Position numbers and translations under genes: made by a program. Below, one piece after another: positions 10,378 to 23,689 of a DNA stretch of 64,000 bases. Below the pieces are notes generated by a model, which was not told the origin of the DNA, searched no databases, and worked only from the letters and a program-made list of their open reading frames with translations. Each line of letters opens with the position of its first letter. Within the stretch, counting starts at the first letter, position 1. The DNA is from Myoxocephalus aenaeus (lineage: Eukaryota; Chordata; Actinopteri; Perciformes; Cottidae): NCBI GenBank assembly GCA_038501785.1, contig JBAMJR010000161.1, positions 7,371,001 to 7,435,000 on the forward strand. Reading direction: 5' to 3'.

Positions 10378-13300
10378 TGTGCTATTAGACTTTCAAATTT
10401 GAGATACTTAGTATGGTCCTCATTGCCCTCCATGCTGTTGACAATATGAACAATATGTCTCAGTGTTCTTTGGCAGAGAGATTAATTCATCTTCTTCTTA
10501 ACAATTTCCTTATAAGGACTTTGTCCTTCTCCTGTATATGTGTAGTGACTACATCACTTTAAGTTGCTGTCCATTTACTCTGAAAAGTCGATAAAATGGA
10601 AGTCAAATTAAAAAAAGAAAGGCTTGGGGTTATGAGAGGGTCAATCCACTCTTGTAACAGTGAGCATTCATTTCATTCTGCTTGAGGTCCTTGAGCAACG
10701 CATGCAATCTTCATCAGTTATGCACACAGTTTTCTCTCTGGCTTTGGGCTTTGTCCCTGGACGTCACAAGAGAGGATATATTCATGTGACCTACCGAGTG
10801 GAACACAATGTTTAGATGTCAGGGAAGGCTTATATGGAGAGGCGGTGGCACAGCACATTCAATAACATTATCGATGAAGAACATGTTAATGCAGGAGGGA
10901 ATCCGCTCAACCAAACCCCCTGATCAATCAGATGGATATTAGGACAGCGATGTGGTGGGAATCTGAAGGTCATTCCACATAGTTGTGAAAATACTCATGA
11001 GAAGAATAAGACAATCCTGCACCCCATGCTGCGCAGAAAACCAGGCCATTTAAAATAAATTGTTACAATTATTAGCAAATTATTATCTGATGTTCTAGAA
11101 ATCTGAGAATGGAGATCATTTGAGTATATCTGCAGTTTTTACGGGTTTGTATCGCCAGTTGGAGTTTTTCTAGTGAGGTCACTGGCACATGAGAGTTTGC
11201 TTTCACGGCTTTCTGCATGAAATCTCCCATTGGTTTAGGAACAGAGGGTGGTTTGGGTTAAAATCAACCCCGAAGAAAGCCCCGAAGGCAACCTTCTCCC
11301 ATGTGGGTATCAACGTGTTACATGGTCTTTACCGAGCAGCAACCCACCATTGAACTGACATATTTATTTGATGTGAAGAGCACATAGCATGACAGACCGC
11401 AAACACTGAAACTTACCTCAATACATCTGGTGCCCAGAATGCCCAACACATTCCCATTAAGTTTATAACTTTCATGATACATTGACCCATCTGTTATCAT
11501 TCATTGTTTTATAAAAGATTTGGATCAACAACACATGACTGATTATCTATAAGCCATACAGCCGCAGGTCACTGACCTCATTCGTGGCTCCAAAGTGATT
11601 ATGCAACTACAATTTGCTTCTTCCTCTGGGTGGTATCTGATAAGTGGTAAACAGTGTGTCTCCTGGTAGCAGAAAAAAGGAACTAGAAGTGAAGGCGAAG
11701 CAGAAAAAATTAAGAACACCACCGTTTAGATGCCTAAAATTAGCCATCAAAACTTCCTGAATGTGCTTTTACCTCACAGTTTGTTCAATCTTATGAGGTA
11801 CATTTGTCAGAAAATGTTAACTCAGGAATTGCCTGTAACCATAAAATGTGTATGTCCCATCTGATTTTACCAATCATTTTCTGTTCACCAATGTGCTCAC
11901 ACACACAGTGTGGCTCTAGGTCAGTCGGTAATAGCTTGACTTGATTGCAGTGAAATAAGTTCAACATTATTGTTGATATGTCTGTGACAAACCAACATTT
12001 TTTTTTTTTCAAGACAACAATATAATCTTTTTACTTCTACGATGTATGAGAAAAACCTTGCGCAACATGTTCCTGATGAATACGTGTTCTGTCTCAGTAA
12101 TACAATGGGCTTTTGAAAATTGATGTAAAAGGATATTGTCATGTCAATGGATATTGTCATTTCCTCTTATAGTCTTCTGCAGGGATGAGTTCTAAAACCC
12201 CAGTAATTAGTCAGCATTTTTGGACTTCTGGTTCCCTCTTCTGCCCTCGGGGGTTTTGATTGGGCTTTTGGTAATGATTGGTTCTAAATACCCCTCTCGT
12301 CATGTTTGAAGCTTTTACATGACTTAAAAACGGCGATTGGTAAAAAGTGGCTTAATGAGACTACTAAATGTCATCCCGCAGACTAGTCCGCCTTCACAGG
12401 TTCAGTGTGTACTCACGCTCATGTGACCGTGGTGTGGTTTGTTGATAGCCTTAAGCTTCAATAAAAGTGGTGTTCTTTTGTGAAGATTATCTTGCTGAAA
12501 AAATTAGTTAATATCATGAACATGTGTTTATCATGGAGCTTTTTTTCTGCATTTATCCAGAATACAATGGTAAAATCCCCAACACTTTAAATTATAGGAA
12601 ACAGCGCAATTCTAACTTCATGGGTTGGCCTACAAAAATATATCATCCTTGCAGTACTCTATTGTTAGCCACTGTATTCCTCTTAGGCACCACCTTTTAA
12701 GCACCTCTTTTCCCCCATGTACCAGTAGTCGTAGGAACCCCAAATGAATTATAATACTTGTGTTATTTAATATGATTCTTTTCAGAATTCTTCTGTGAAA
12801 AAAAACAAATTATTTAAAAAAAAACTAACTTTTATACCATATTTTGATCATAACTATGAGCATCCAGCATGATATGAGCCAGATTCCCCAAAAATGCCTC
12901 CTCGAGCCCACATACTAATAAGGCAGCTTTTTGGAAAGATTAGGACCTAAAGAATCAGAATTAAAAAAATCACAATAAAACAAAGTATTGGCATGTTAGG
13001 AAGGAATTTCAGTCAAAGAATTGTGTCATTCGGTTCAACAATGGAAAAATTACTTATTTTATGGCAAAACATTGGCCGATTTGGGCATGCTGGGTACCGA
13101 AATGTGCGCCGAAAAAAAAAGCTCCGGACAATTTGTGACTTTACAGGTACTAATAGGGGGTTTATAAGGATTTTGATTGCTTTCTCAGACTCCCACAAGC
13201 CCGTAGGGTTACAGGGATGTTTAATTGAAATCTGACTTTGTAAGGGATACTTATTAAGGATTTAGTGAAACGTTACGATCGCAAGTTACAGCGTTTACGT

Positions 13301-15770
13301 ACATATTTAAACTTAACGGTTACTTTAATTTTGTTCAAACCATACCATCTCACAAGTGTTACGGTATTGTAGCAATTTAAATGAAGTTAAACAACCCTTT
13401 GGTTGTGGAAATAATTAGGTTTCCGTTTTTAAAAACAAGATTATTTTTCTTTATTTTTTTGCGAAAAAGAGGCGCTGGGGGGTTTGGGGCTAAAAGGTTA
13501 AATCAATTTCCACAGGAAAACTGGTATCTTTACAAACTTGTTCATGATTCAGTGTTGTTTTGTTAAAATTAGACTACATGAGGTAACATTGTAGTGGCAT
13601 TCATTGCCTCATCAATTCTATCTATCTGTTGCACTCCATTTATTAAGCAGTGAGGCTGAGCACTCCCTGAAATACTTCTGTCACATAAATCCACCAGAAT
13701 GGCTGACAGCACTCTGTGTAAAAGAAGATCAAACGACAAAAGCCCTGTCCTGTTTAACTTGTGTTTCTCGTACAAGGCTGTTTTATTGTGCCATAAAGTC
13801 TTTAGTGTAATAATGACCTCTAATTTGCCTCATCCTGCAGGCTTGTCCCATCCTTCCTAGGCCACCCAGAGGTGCATCACAGGGAAAGCAGCTACGTTAC
13901 ATTTATCTCCATGATGTTACTCGGACAGGGTCAGTTGAGTGGGACTGACTGAGGCTTTTATTGTTGACCTGCAAAGTCAGGGTCAGGGTGTGTGCTCGTG
14001 TGCACCAGGTCAGCCGGTCGCTGCTGATTTGTTCCACACAAGCCTCTCATTGGAAATCAGCAAAGCACAATCAACGCTGCAGAAACAATACCAAGAAGTA
14101 AATACATTCTCACTCACATCTGCAGGATGAACACAGCCAGATGCACAAACACAGACAGCGGATGGTTAGTGGATGACAGCACTTTCATTTTGCATCCCAA
14201 CACAAGAAGGCACATTTTCTGGTCACTCAGCTCGTTTTACTATCTGTATGCTATCAGAGATAACATTATGCTCAAATAATATGTTAGGAGGATTATTCTG
14301 GGTTCACTCTGGATTCACAGTTGACAAGTCACCAGATCGAGTGGCCATAGCAGTGCTTGGAAAAAAACAAACTGTACCAGTGATGTTAATTTCACACTTT
14401 GTTGCCAGTGTTTACCCCTGCTTGCCCCAAGGGCAAAAGCTGACGAAGGTTGCATTTTATTTGCTTATGAATTCCACTTAAAAGTTATAAAAGGAGGTCT
14501 GTGTGTTATATAGTCTGACTTTAAGTTTATGGCATTTTAAAATCTTAATGCACTTTTCATGCATACATAATGTTACAACTGATCCAAGACAGCTGTGTTA
14601 GCAATGTCAAAAACTGGCACTACAGCTGCTGGAATCCGCTTTATCTAATAAATGCTCACAATGAATCACTAAAGTATCAGGGTTAACAACTGATGATGCT
14701 CCAGAAAGATCACATGTGTTTTCCTTCTTAAAATGCCAGAAAACGTGTGTATGATTCACTCCGACCCATTAAAGTAAGAAATGTGCATAAAACAAGTGTC
14801 AGAGACTTTCTTTTTTAATTAATGTAATCATTGATTTGCATGCTACATATATGTGAATGATTATGGATCATCAAGAATAAATCTCACAATCCACTATGCT
14901 TATTATATAATCTCTCAATTCATTCTTTTGATTTCACATTTGTCCGGAATTGTACACTTCTTTTGACACATTACTCTTCATTTGAAAGAAATGAGTGTGT
15001 TGCCTGCAGTCTGTGGCCAATGTCATGCTTCACAGTAATGAAAGTCACATATAAAGTACTATTACTGCAAAACAATTACATTCAACTTCTCCAGAAATTA
15101 TGATCCATTGCAATTGCATTTCCATATGACCAACAGAACCTGCAACAGTGCAAGTGGGGCTTGGTTACAGACGCAGAAGCGATCCACCAGTTTGTGATAT
15201 AACAAGGAAAACATTTTCATATACAAATCCCAACTTTTTAAATGTTAAAGTTGAAGTCTTTAACGTTGTTTCATTAATCAGGGATACCTCTAAAAAATGT
15301 TTTAGGCCTACTAATCTTAAACATCCAAAACAACAAAAACTACATTCACATCGCATGAATGCTGCATGCATAACTTCAATCCACAGTCCATCTGGTCTTC
15401 ATATTAAAGCAAATATGTGCCTCAACTTGACTGTAATCTTGTCCAGAAACGAAGAACCGAGTGATGCACGGTAGAGCACAAAAAAATAGAAAGTGTGACA
15501 GAGACAAGATAAATCATATTAAATTTGACAGCGGCCCGGTCCTAAGGGAGAGACTGTCTTTCCTCGACTTTGGGTGAAGCTTCAAAATGTTTTGAGCTAT
15601 CATGCTTTCGCCAGTTTGCTTTGCTCTCAGACATGTGGCTGCAACATGAACCGTGGCTGCAGATAATCTTGATAACGGGGCCTGCTGAAGGGAAGATTTC
15701 AGATTTACTTCTTGGTAACTGAGACCAAATGCAGCCATAGATTATGTTTGTAGATATCAGATATATTTTA
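10378..15770. other. Intergenic sequence without recognised genes
   Basis: Read on both strands. Open frames are short, AT-rich and lack known motifs. 13000-13560 is somewhat richer in CpG than its surroundings and may be an old transposon, but I cannot name it. No tRNA-like or rRNA-like sequence was seen. Confidence 0.5.
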
Positions 15771-16380
15771 AGTTAATATATAATAATAATAACATGTATT
15801 TGTATAGCGCTTTAAAAGGTACTCAAAGGTAATTTACATGGCAAAGACATAAACAATAAATGTAATATATAGGCAGATATATGACATTATAACAGTAAGA
15901 AACAAAACTAAAATATACATACATAACCAGCATCACAGGTTAAAAGCAGATTTAAATCGGTGAGTCCTCAGTGCAGTTTGGAAAGTGGTGAGTGACATAG
16001 AAGGTCTGAGGTGCTGGGGGAGAGCGTTCCAGAGGGTGGGGGCACCAACAGAGAAGGCCCTGTCCCCCCAGGTCCGATGCTTTGACCGAGTAGTAAGGAG
16101 GTTAGCGTCTGCGGATCTGAGGTTGCGGGTGGGAGAGTGTCTGTGCAGGAGGTCAGAAAGGTGGAGGGGCGAGGTTGTGAAGGTCTTTGTATGTAATGAG
16201 GAGAATTTTAAACTGTATTATTTGCTCCTCCAGTGGAGGTTTTGAAGGACTGGGCTGATGTGATCTCTGGTGTGGGAGTGGGAGAGCAGAGGGGCAGCTG
16301 AGTTTGGGATGTATTGTAGTTTGTTGAAGATTTTGGTGGACTTGCTGTACAGGATGCTGTTGAAGTAGTCAGCATCCTGT
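15771..16380 (-). repeat. Dispersed fish repeat (GCGCTTT to CTGTCCCCCCAGGT family)
   Basis: The stretch starts with TGTATTTGTATAGCGCTTTA. It continues through GGTCTGAGGTGCTGGGGGAG, AGCGTTCCAGAGGGTGGGGG, AAGGCCCTGTCCCCCCAGGT and GTGGAGGGGCGAGGTTGTGA to TGATGTGATCTCTGGTGTGG. This ordered set of blocks is a well-known interspersed sequence in fish genomes that often yields spurious gene predictions. The 86-codon frame within it (15985-16245) should not be annotated as a gene. Strand is given tentatively. Confidence 0.6.
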
Positions 16381-17128
16381 ATATACCTCAGTTAGCTTGT
16401 ATATATGTGTAGATCTGTATCTAATGCAGGTGTAAACTGTAAGCTAACTGTTAGAGAATTACAACTGCAATATATTGTATCTTGTTTACAGTAATGTCCA
16501 TGTCATCTTCAGTTAAAGTGATTGTGTCTGATATTGTTATGAGTATATAAGTATTGATTATAAATACATTTGCTTTTTGATCCACTGTTCATATACTTTA
16601 TTTACAGCATGCAACAGATGCAAATGCCAAACGCTCTAGATAAGTGTTTGAAAAAAGCCATACTATATATTGAATGTGAAAAAAAAGTAATGTTTAGAAG
16701 AGTTTATCTAGTTTTGGATTACGTGTTTGCTTTTGCAAGATATGTTATGATAGATAAGATATTTAGTACTTTGTGTAAATGTTTTTGTGGGTAGAGTTTG
16801 ACACAGAGGGCCCTAGTTTCAGAAAATGTGATTTAGCAATTGCCAAACGCTGTGTGCATATCAGATATGTATTAAGTTATAAGCTAATGTTCCAATGTTA
16901 GCTTGTTCATATCTATGTAGATCTGAATCTAATAAAAGTGGTTGCACTGCCAGAGGATGTATAACTTGTAAAGATAAAACAAAATACCAATGCAGTTACA
17001 TTTTTGCAGCTGCAAGACAGAGATAGAAGCATAAAGTTTATATATTCCTATCCTAAATTCTTAGCAATTAAATCAGATATTTAATTCGATCTAAAGAAAA
17101 TAAATAAAATCAAGTCATGACAAACATG

Positions 17129-17130
<2 letters not shown>
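16381..17130. other. AT-rich intergenic sequence
   Basis: Contains two loosely similar stretches (TTAGCTTGTATATATGTGTA near 16391 and TTAGCTTGTTCATATCTATG near 16898), each followed by GATCTG and AATCTAAT-like words. These suggest an old local duplication. No gene was seen. Confidence 0.4.

Positions 17131-17212
<82 letters not shown>
17131..17212. repeat. (CA)n microsatellite, about 41 units
   Basis: Uninterrupted CA run. Confidence 0.98.
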
Positions 17213-17214
<2 letters not shown>

Positions 17215-19950
17215 AAAAGCAGCATCAAAAGATCATGCTGGGTCATGTGGAGCGGTTTCAGAAAACCTCTCAAAGTTAATTTAAATGGGGCTTTTTCACT
17301 TGTCACATTTTCTGGGGTTGGTGTGGTCTGTCAATTTTAATCATTCATTTGAGGCTGTAAACAAAAGACTGGCATGGAGAGAGTGGCTGATGGAGGCATC
17401 TTAGTTAAATTCCACAGATACTAGTTTTACATGTGTGTGTGTGTCTGTGTGTGTGTTTGTAAGGGTGGTACATTCTAACAGAGCAATTAATGAGTGATAC
17501 ATGATTGGTTGAGCTTGTGTTGTGTGATTCCATTCATCTGTTTTCAGTTTACACTGCCAAAGGAATGGTAAGCCGTCCTCTGAAGTATTATCATTGAACC
17601 GTAAAGATCCCATCACAACTGCTTCGCTCTGACTCTCTCTCTTTCACAGTGAAGGCCTCTTGTGAATATGTCTCATTCCTAACTCAACGAACAGAAACCA
17701 TTCAAGACTCCAAATGTTTATGCAAGTTAAATATCTGCCAAAGTTGTGGCGAAAAACAAAACCAAAGAAGGCCGTTGGTTACACATCTTATGGTCACTTG
17801 GAGTGAAACGGTCAAAAGTTGACTCTTTTTCCTGCAATCAATCACTGTAGAGAGTAACAGGGAACAGTCAGCGAGTTGTTAGAGGACGAAGTGGCTTTTT
17901 TAAGTGGCAAAGACAAATAAATCCGCCCTTGCCCTGTTTATTCTCACATTAATCATTGTGGAAGAGGAAAAACAAAGGACCAATTCCATGGTTCAGCCCC
18001 ATCCCCGCTGTCTCAGTTATGCAGTTTATTCTTGAAGATATGGTTCTTAATTTAGCAGAGCAAATTAACTCAAATTATGTGTTGAAAAGTTACAAATGTT
18101 GGGTTACAACTGTTGTGAACATATGAATTTATTTTGTGTAGAGTCATGGATAAAGCACAGTGTGCTCAAAATATGTGAAAAGGCAGTATGGTCTGAAGGC
18201 GTGAAGAGAAATGGGCTTGCATCCTTATTCCCATTCCATGAATACTAACTGGTGTCCAAAAGTTCATGATTAATATCCTTGGCAGCTCCAGGATTGGTCC
18301 TGGGATGCTTCTTTCCGTCGCTTTCATTCAATCTGTTTGGGAGATGAAATGGTAGCTGTTCATTTATTTATATCTCTATTTATTGTACCACCATCGACTG
18401 ACATTCACCATTGCCTATAGCCATACCAGTAAAAGAGACAGCACAATAGTCAGGCTTCAAATGGCAAAAAAAACTAAGAGTATAAACATTATAGTATATT
18501 AGAAATGCCGTAAACTATTAGAAGAAGGAAGGATTTATTGTTATTGTTATTGTTATGTGCATTAAAGAAGCTAGTTTTTTTTCAGGCAAAGATGAATTGT
18601 AATTTCCCTCTGTGCTGACCGGAGGTCTACAGGGACCTTTTTGCTGATTGGTACAGATTTTTGCAGACTAATTAAATCCCCACAAGGACAGTAACACATT
18701 AAACAAAGGTTACAATTTCATTCAGGCCTTGACTACCTAATTTGCATCATAAATCCTCCCCTAAGTCCCAGAACCAAAGCAGAATTCCTGACTTACCAAC
18801 AGAAAATTATAGTTAACTGAATTGGTTATGGGGTCAATCCCAGCATTCAACCTTGAACCTTCATGAACAGGCCTTATAATAAGTCCAAGACCCTCTGAAT
18901 GTTTCGCTTCGCGTGTTACGATTAATACAACAAATCATGTGACTCTCATGAGTCCGTAAATTTTTCTGCCTTGCAAAGAAAGGCTTTGGGAAGCTATTAT
19001 ATCCTCTTCCATTGACTGCAGGAGAGTTAGCTGTCCCTTGTCAAATGCAAGCCATGCAGGACAATGTTTGTTGATTTGTGGTGGCAAACTAGAGCATGGC
19101 AAAAAGTGTTTTGTTTGCACTCTAAAACGTGACAGCACCCTCTGTAATACACTCTGTGTTACATTGGTCAGACCCCCATAACAACATTTCTGAATTTATC
19201 TTTTGTACATGTTGAACTCTGCCTGGAAGCCACAGCCCAAACGTTGTTGAATAGTACAGTGAAGTGTTTTTACAACCTCTTCCTCCGTCTGAACTTCATC
19301 AGGGGCAAACAAATGAGTGAACAATGACTCAGGGTCAGTAACTGCTTCGTCTTTATATGGTCTGATGCGTTCCAAATATACAAACAATTTTGTCTTACTG
19401 TTTCTGTTTATCTGAAAAACATGTAACACCAACTTGGATACTTTCCCCCAGCATCAATAACACACTCTGCGTCTGTAGATGCATGGCAGTGAAAACAGTG
19501 TTGAAGTTCTGGTCTTTGATGTGTTATACACTCATTTGTTTTTGGGTGGACTTCACCCGCAGTACCCCAGCCTTTACTACAGACCCAATTAGCGCTTCAG
19601 GCTCTGGATTAATCCCAAGGGGACATTTTCCAGTGAATTAAATAAGGACATTGTGATTGGCCTCACAATAATTCCTTAAATTGATTGAATGTATTAGACA
19701 TGGTTGGACAGTCAACAGCACAGATCTTTCTTTTCTTTTTTCGCATCATTGCATTTAGTTTGAAGTCAATTTTTTATGTTCTCATTTCTTTCTGTCTCCT
19801 GTATGAAACATTTAGAGAGAAAATAGGGGCTTATGAAACATACACCAATTGGTAACGGCTTTGTCTGAAGGTAGAGAACTTTTGAAAACACATTTTCTAT
19901 TTCTATTGTGTGTTAAAATAAAACACAGATTTTTTGGGACAAAATAATGT
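17213..19950. other. Intergenic sequence, no gene recognised
   Basis: No exon with recognisable protein similarity on either strand. Small GT-rich and TTATTG tandem tracts (near 17430-17460 and 18536-18556) are the only local features. Confidence 0.45.
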
Positions 19951-19954
19951 GCAT

Positions 19955-20190
19955 GTGTGCCTATTTGTTGGTATGTTTTCATGACTTGTGAGGACATGCA
20001 ACTTTTTACACAGTGACATTGTGGGGACTCACCTTCCTTATGGGGACATAATGCACATCCTCATAATATAAATCCTTACATTTTAAAGTTATGGCTTGGT
20101 TTAAGGTTGGGGTTGGGAAAAGTCTCCAGGAAATTAATTTAAGTCAATGTAATGTTGCCAAGAGTCATGACAACATGACTGTGTATGAGT
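19955..20190 (+). repeat. Dispersed fish repeat (GTGAGGACATGC / TGTGGGGAC family)
   Basis: The blocks TGTGAGGACATGCAACTTTT, GACATTGTGGGGACTCACCT, CCTTATGGGGACATAATGCA and TTAAGGTTGGGGTTGGGAAA match a short interspersed sequence common in teleost intergenic DNA, usually seen as GTGGGGACC...GGTTAGGGTTAGGG. Boundaries are approximate. Confidence 0.5.
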
Positions 20191-22479
20191 TTAAAGGTGG
20201 GTGTAACAGAGAGAAATGCATCTATGCTTTGCACCTTGCAAATATATTTGCAAATCCATGTGCTACTTATATGGAATCTTTTTTTCTGAAATGCTGTTGA
20301 TCTAAGCATCAGCTAGACTCCAGTTTTGATATTTAATTAAATTGTTCACTCATAATGACTGATATGGCTCTGGTGCAGCACTGTCTCAAAGTATTTAATT
20401 ACCTCTGCTGGTTGTCACAGTTTTACATTTTAGAGAGTAATAATTAGCTGATATTTAAATGAATTATTCAACATTTTGGGAAATAAATTCAGTTTAGAGT
20501 GTTAGATGATCTGATCTATAGAGCAGTATCACTCTCTTCATCCAACTCTCAGCAATAAACTGAATAAGCCTTTCTTTGGTTGGGTTCATTTTTACAAACA
20601 AGGCAACTGTAATACCAGTAAAGTCAATTGACATTTAAGAAAACAAGTGAGAGAAAATATTGAGGCTCTCTCATTTCCTCTCATGCTCCTGAGTGCTTTC
20701 CCTAGAGGAGCAATGCCTCCAGGTATTGTTCCTCACAGATTACAAGAAAAATAGAGTGTGGGAGGTGGGAGGTGTGTGCTGGGTCATGAGGTCAACATCA
20801 CAACTTTCTATGAAGGAAGGATAGAGATGGGAATCTAATAGAAGATGGTGAGGAGATATATTTATTCTCACAGTGTTTGAATAAACAGAGCGGTGTACAA
20901 TATACTGTATAACTGGGGACCGGATCTTAGCTCTGCCTGGGAGTGACAGGATACAGGAAGACAGACTGAGGAAACCAGTCATGATTAATCGAACGTGCAG
21001 ACTCACACTTTCCAAAATAGAAATCGGATTTGCATTACATTTAGGGTACGTACACAACGTTCAACAAAGCCAATAGCTCATCACTCTGTAAAAATAACAA
21101 TGTGATCAAACAGGTTAAATAAGAAGTAGACAGCTTTTAAATTATTTTTAAAGTCTGTTTTTAAGTATAATCAGACTGAGCCCACAAAGGTCCCAGTGTT
21201 TGTTATACCCCACAATCCATACAAGTGGAGGGTTACAGACACCATACTGACCTTATTAGGAGTGTGATAAACACGTTGGGATTGTTCCGTTGGTTGATCA
21301 AGAGATAAGGCCATGTGTGTCACTGAAGTCATGTTAGCTGACTCAATAGGGACCAATAACGTTAATCTGAGGTGCAGCTGTGACATTTGTGCCTCATTGA
21401 TGCAAGACTCAAGCTCAAGGGGTGTTCAAAATTAAAAGGGGTCTCTCCTTAAGTGAAGGGAGATGTGTCAGCTTCAGGGCAAAGCGTCTTGTATTACAAA
21501 TGGAAATGTCAGCCCAATGGTAGTGCTAGAAGAAAGGTAAGGAGGTCATCAAAACATTTGAATTAATTCTGAGATCATGAATATCCATGTTCATGGAAGC
21601 CCGCCAAGATACGCTGCAAAGAAGTGTTTAGCTAGACAAAAGGTCACAGGGTCTTTAGTCCATTTCATGGTAATCTGTCTTGAAATGTGTGAGATTCTGT
21701 CATGGATTAAAGAGCTGAATGGATGGACCTCCACGAGGGGCGCAGCATAAGGTAAACTATTTGAAGGCTCAAAAGCAATAAGAGAACTCATAGCAGGAGG
21801 TAACGCATGCATCTGAGCTCTAGTGTTTTGGGTTGCATGCTCACACAAACACACCTGCAAGCCTTGGTCACTTTACTGCAGTTAGCAGAAAAAACAAAGA
21901 GAGAAATGCACTAAATATTTAACGGAAAACTCCCCGTCCACAGCACATACCTGTTTGACTTTGATAGTTGTGTGGTGTCAGGACGCAGGGAGTATTCTTT
22001 ATTCACAGAATGAAAACTGTTTGTGTGTGATGTGGGACCTGAACGCAGTCAGTTTAGGCCTCCAGTGCCTCCCCGAGTCCAAATGGTAATTTATCCGGGC
22101 TCTCACTTTAAATAGGATGACATGGTTCTTAACCTGCCAACTTTTCAAACACACACTTAGCTTATTCTCGTATACAATCATGTATGTGTATACATAATCA
22201 TAGTGCTATTTAGTGGAAGCACATCACGCTGACTCACTAGAAGCATGGCTGAGGCATTTAACTGAAGCGAAGGAAAAACATTTACACCCCACTGATCTGT
22301 TCTCTGTCTCTCCACCTTTTATCTGTCACAGGGAGCATTTCAGTTCCAGCACTGAGGTCTTTATTCTGCAGTTTCTTCTGTCACAGAATCTGAATAGTGT
22401 TCCAGATACAGAAACATTTCAATGAACAGCCCAATGTTGCAGTATTTGCATAGACCTGGTATGCTTTACAAAAATGTAA
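20191..22479. other. Intergenic sequence upstream of adrb2
   Basis: No coding exon or repeat family recognised. HTR4, the expected upstream neighbour of adrb2 in other vertebrates, shows no recognisable transmembrane exon here. Confidence 0.4.
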
Positions 22480-22505
22480 ATATATATATATATATATATA
22501 TATAT
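22480..22505. repeat. (TA)n microsatellite
   Basis: AT/TA dinucleotide run of 13 units. Confidence 0.95.
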
Positions 22506-23185
22506 TTTGATGCAGTACAGCGCATGAGTTTGTTCTTGTCCTGCAGGGTACTCTTCCTGGGCAGTGGAAGCAGATTGATAACATAAATAGGAGTTTTCTG
22601 CAGTTTAACCTTTACATATCTATTCATGTTGCATTACATGAGTGCATGTTTTTGATTTAATGTGTTGTATCTACAAAGACTAAACCACTCAGTTTTTAGT
22701 TTTATGCAGTTGGTCTACGTTTTTATGTCAAAGCATCATGGCAGGAAGAACACTAACACACCAAAGTTTTGTCAGGAAAAGGCAAAAGTAATAGTCAAAG
22801 CTTCCAATAAATCATAGAGTGCGCACTGAAGCTGGTTAAACATGCCAGTTGGACCACTTGTGCATCCAACTTTCTCCTACAAAGAGTCAAAGAATGCTTC
22901 ACCTGTTTTTTATAGGATCCAGACGAACAGGCAAAAGCTGTAGAACCTCAGTGCTTGAAATGTACAGCTGACTACTTATTTTTTCTAAACTTTAAATTTA
23001 ATATTTGCATTCTAAAATATGTAATTTGCACATGTTTAAAAGATTCCTAGTTCAAACTAAAAGTCAGATAAGGTCTGTGCTTGTGTTTGCAGCTTTTGTC
23101 TCATGAAGCAGCAGCGGCAGCGGCTGCAGGGACAATGTGTTCAAACTCTCGGGAGCTCTCAGCACCCTCCGCAGGCTGGTTGTCT

Positions 23186-23250
23186 GATTGGCTGAGCACT
23201 GACCGTGATGTCACTACTGCACGTTATAAGGGCTCTGTCAAATAGCCTGG
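23186..23250 (+). promoter_or_regulatory. adrb2: adrb2 core promoter
   Basis: Three promoter-type elements line up upstream of the receptor. An inverted CCAAT box (GATTGG, 23186-23191) is followed by a one-mismatch cAMP response element (TGATGTCA, 23206-23213) and a TATA-like GTTATAAGG at 23223-23231. Transcription would start about 25-30 bases later, near 23250-23260. A CRE-like site suits a Gs/cAMP-coupled receptor that may feed back on its own transcription, but this is inference. The region just upstream carries a CAGCAGCGGCAGCGGC-type GC-rich stretch (about 23110-23125). Confidence 0.55.
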
Positions 23251-23421
23251 GAGACACATTAGAAGAAACACTGCTCAACTGAGGGACTGAGTGAGTGAGA
23301 CTCACGGAGATTAAGAAAAACAGGCAGTAGAAAGAAGGACATGTGACAGTAAAGGAGCTAACTGAACAGTGACATTTTTACTTTGTATGGGAGGCAGGAA
23401 ACCAGACAACAACCTGTGGAG

Positions 23422-23610
23422 GTTTGTACTTTTATTTCTGCGTGGCTTGTTTAGCATGCTGTTTTTTTAAGCTGTGCTTGGTGAAGACTAGCAGAATGTA
23501 ATGATTTTAGTTTCTGTTCCCCTTTTTTGAGGAAATACAACCAACAACAGACACGTCAGATAATTATTAGTGCTAGTTGTTTTGATGCATTTACATTTAA
23601 ATTGTGATAT

Positions 23611-23667
<57 letters not shown>

Positions 23668-23689
23668 TATCTACATATGGTCTCTTCAG
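23422..23689 (+). other. adrb2: Probable 5'UTR intron of adrb2
   Basis: A donor AG|GTTTGT at 23421/23422 and an acceptor TCTCTTCAG|ATG at 23689/23690, preceded by pyrimidine-rich sequence, bound a 268-bp intron. It contains the (GT)n tract at 23616-23665. Upstream frame extension through this tract would add 40 residues rich in Cys-Val repeats before the receptor, which is not credible. Mammalian ADRB2 is intronless, so transcript evidence would settle this. Confidence 0.6.
23616..23665. repeat. (GT)n microsatellite inside the adrb2 leader intron
   Basis: About 24 uninterrupted TG/GT units. Confidence 0.97.

Noticed and set aside
15985..16245. 86-codon frame in the GC-rich patch at 16 kb
   Set aside because: The sequence is a familiar interspersed fish repeat that commonly yields spurious predictions.
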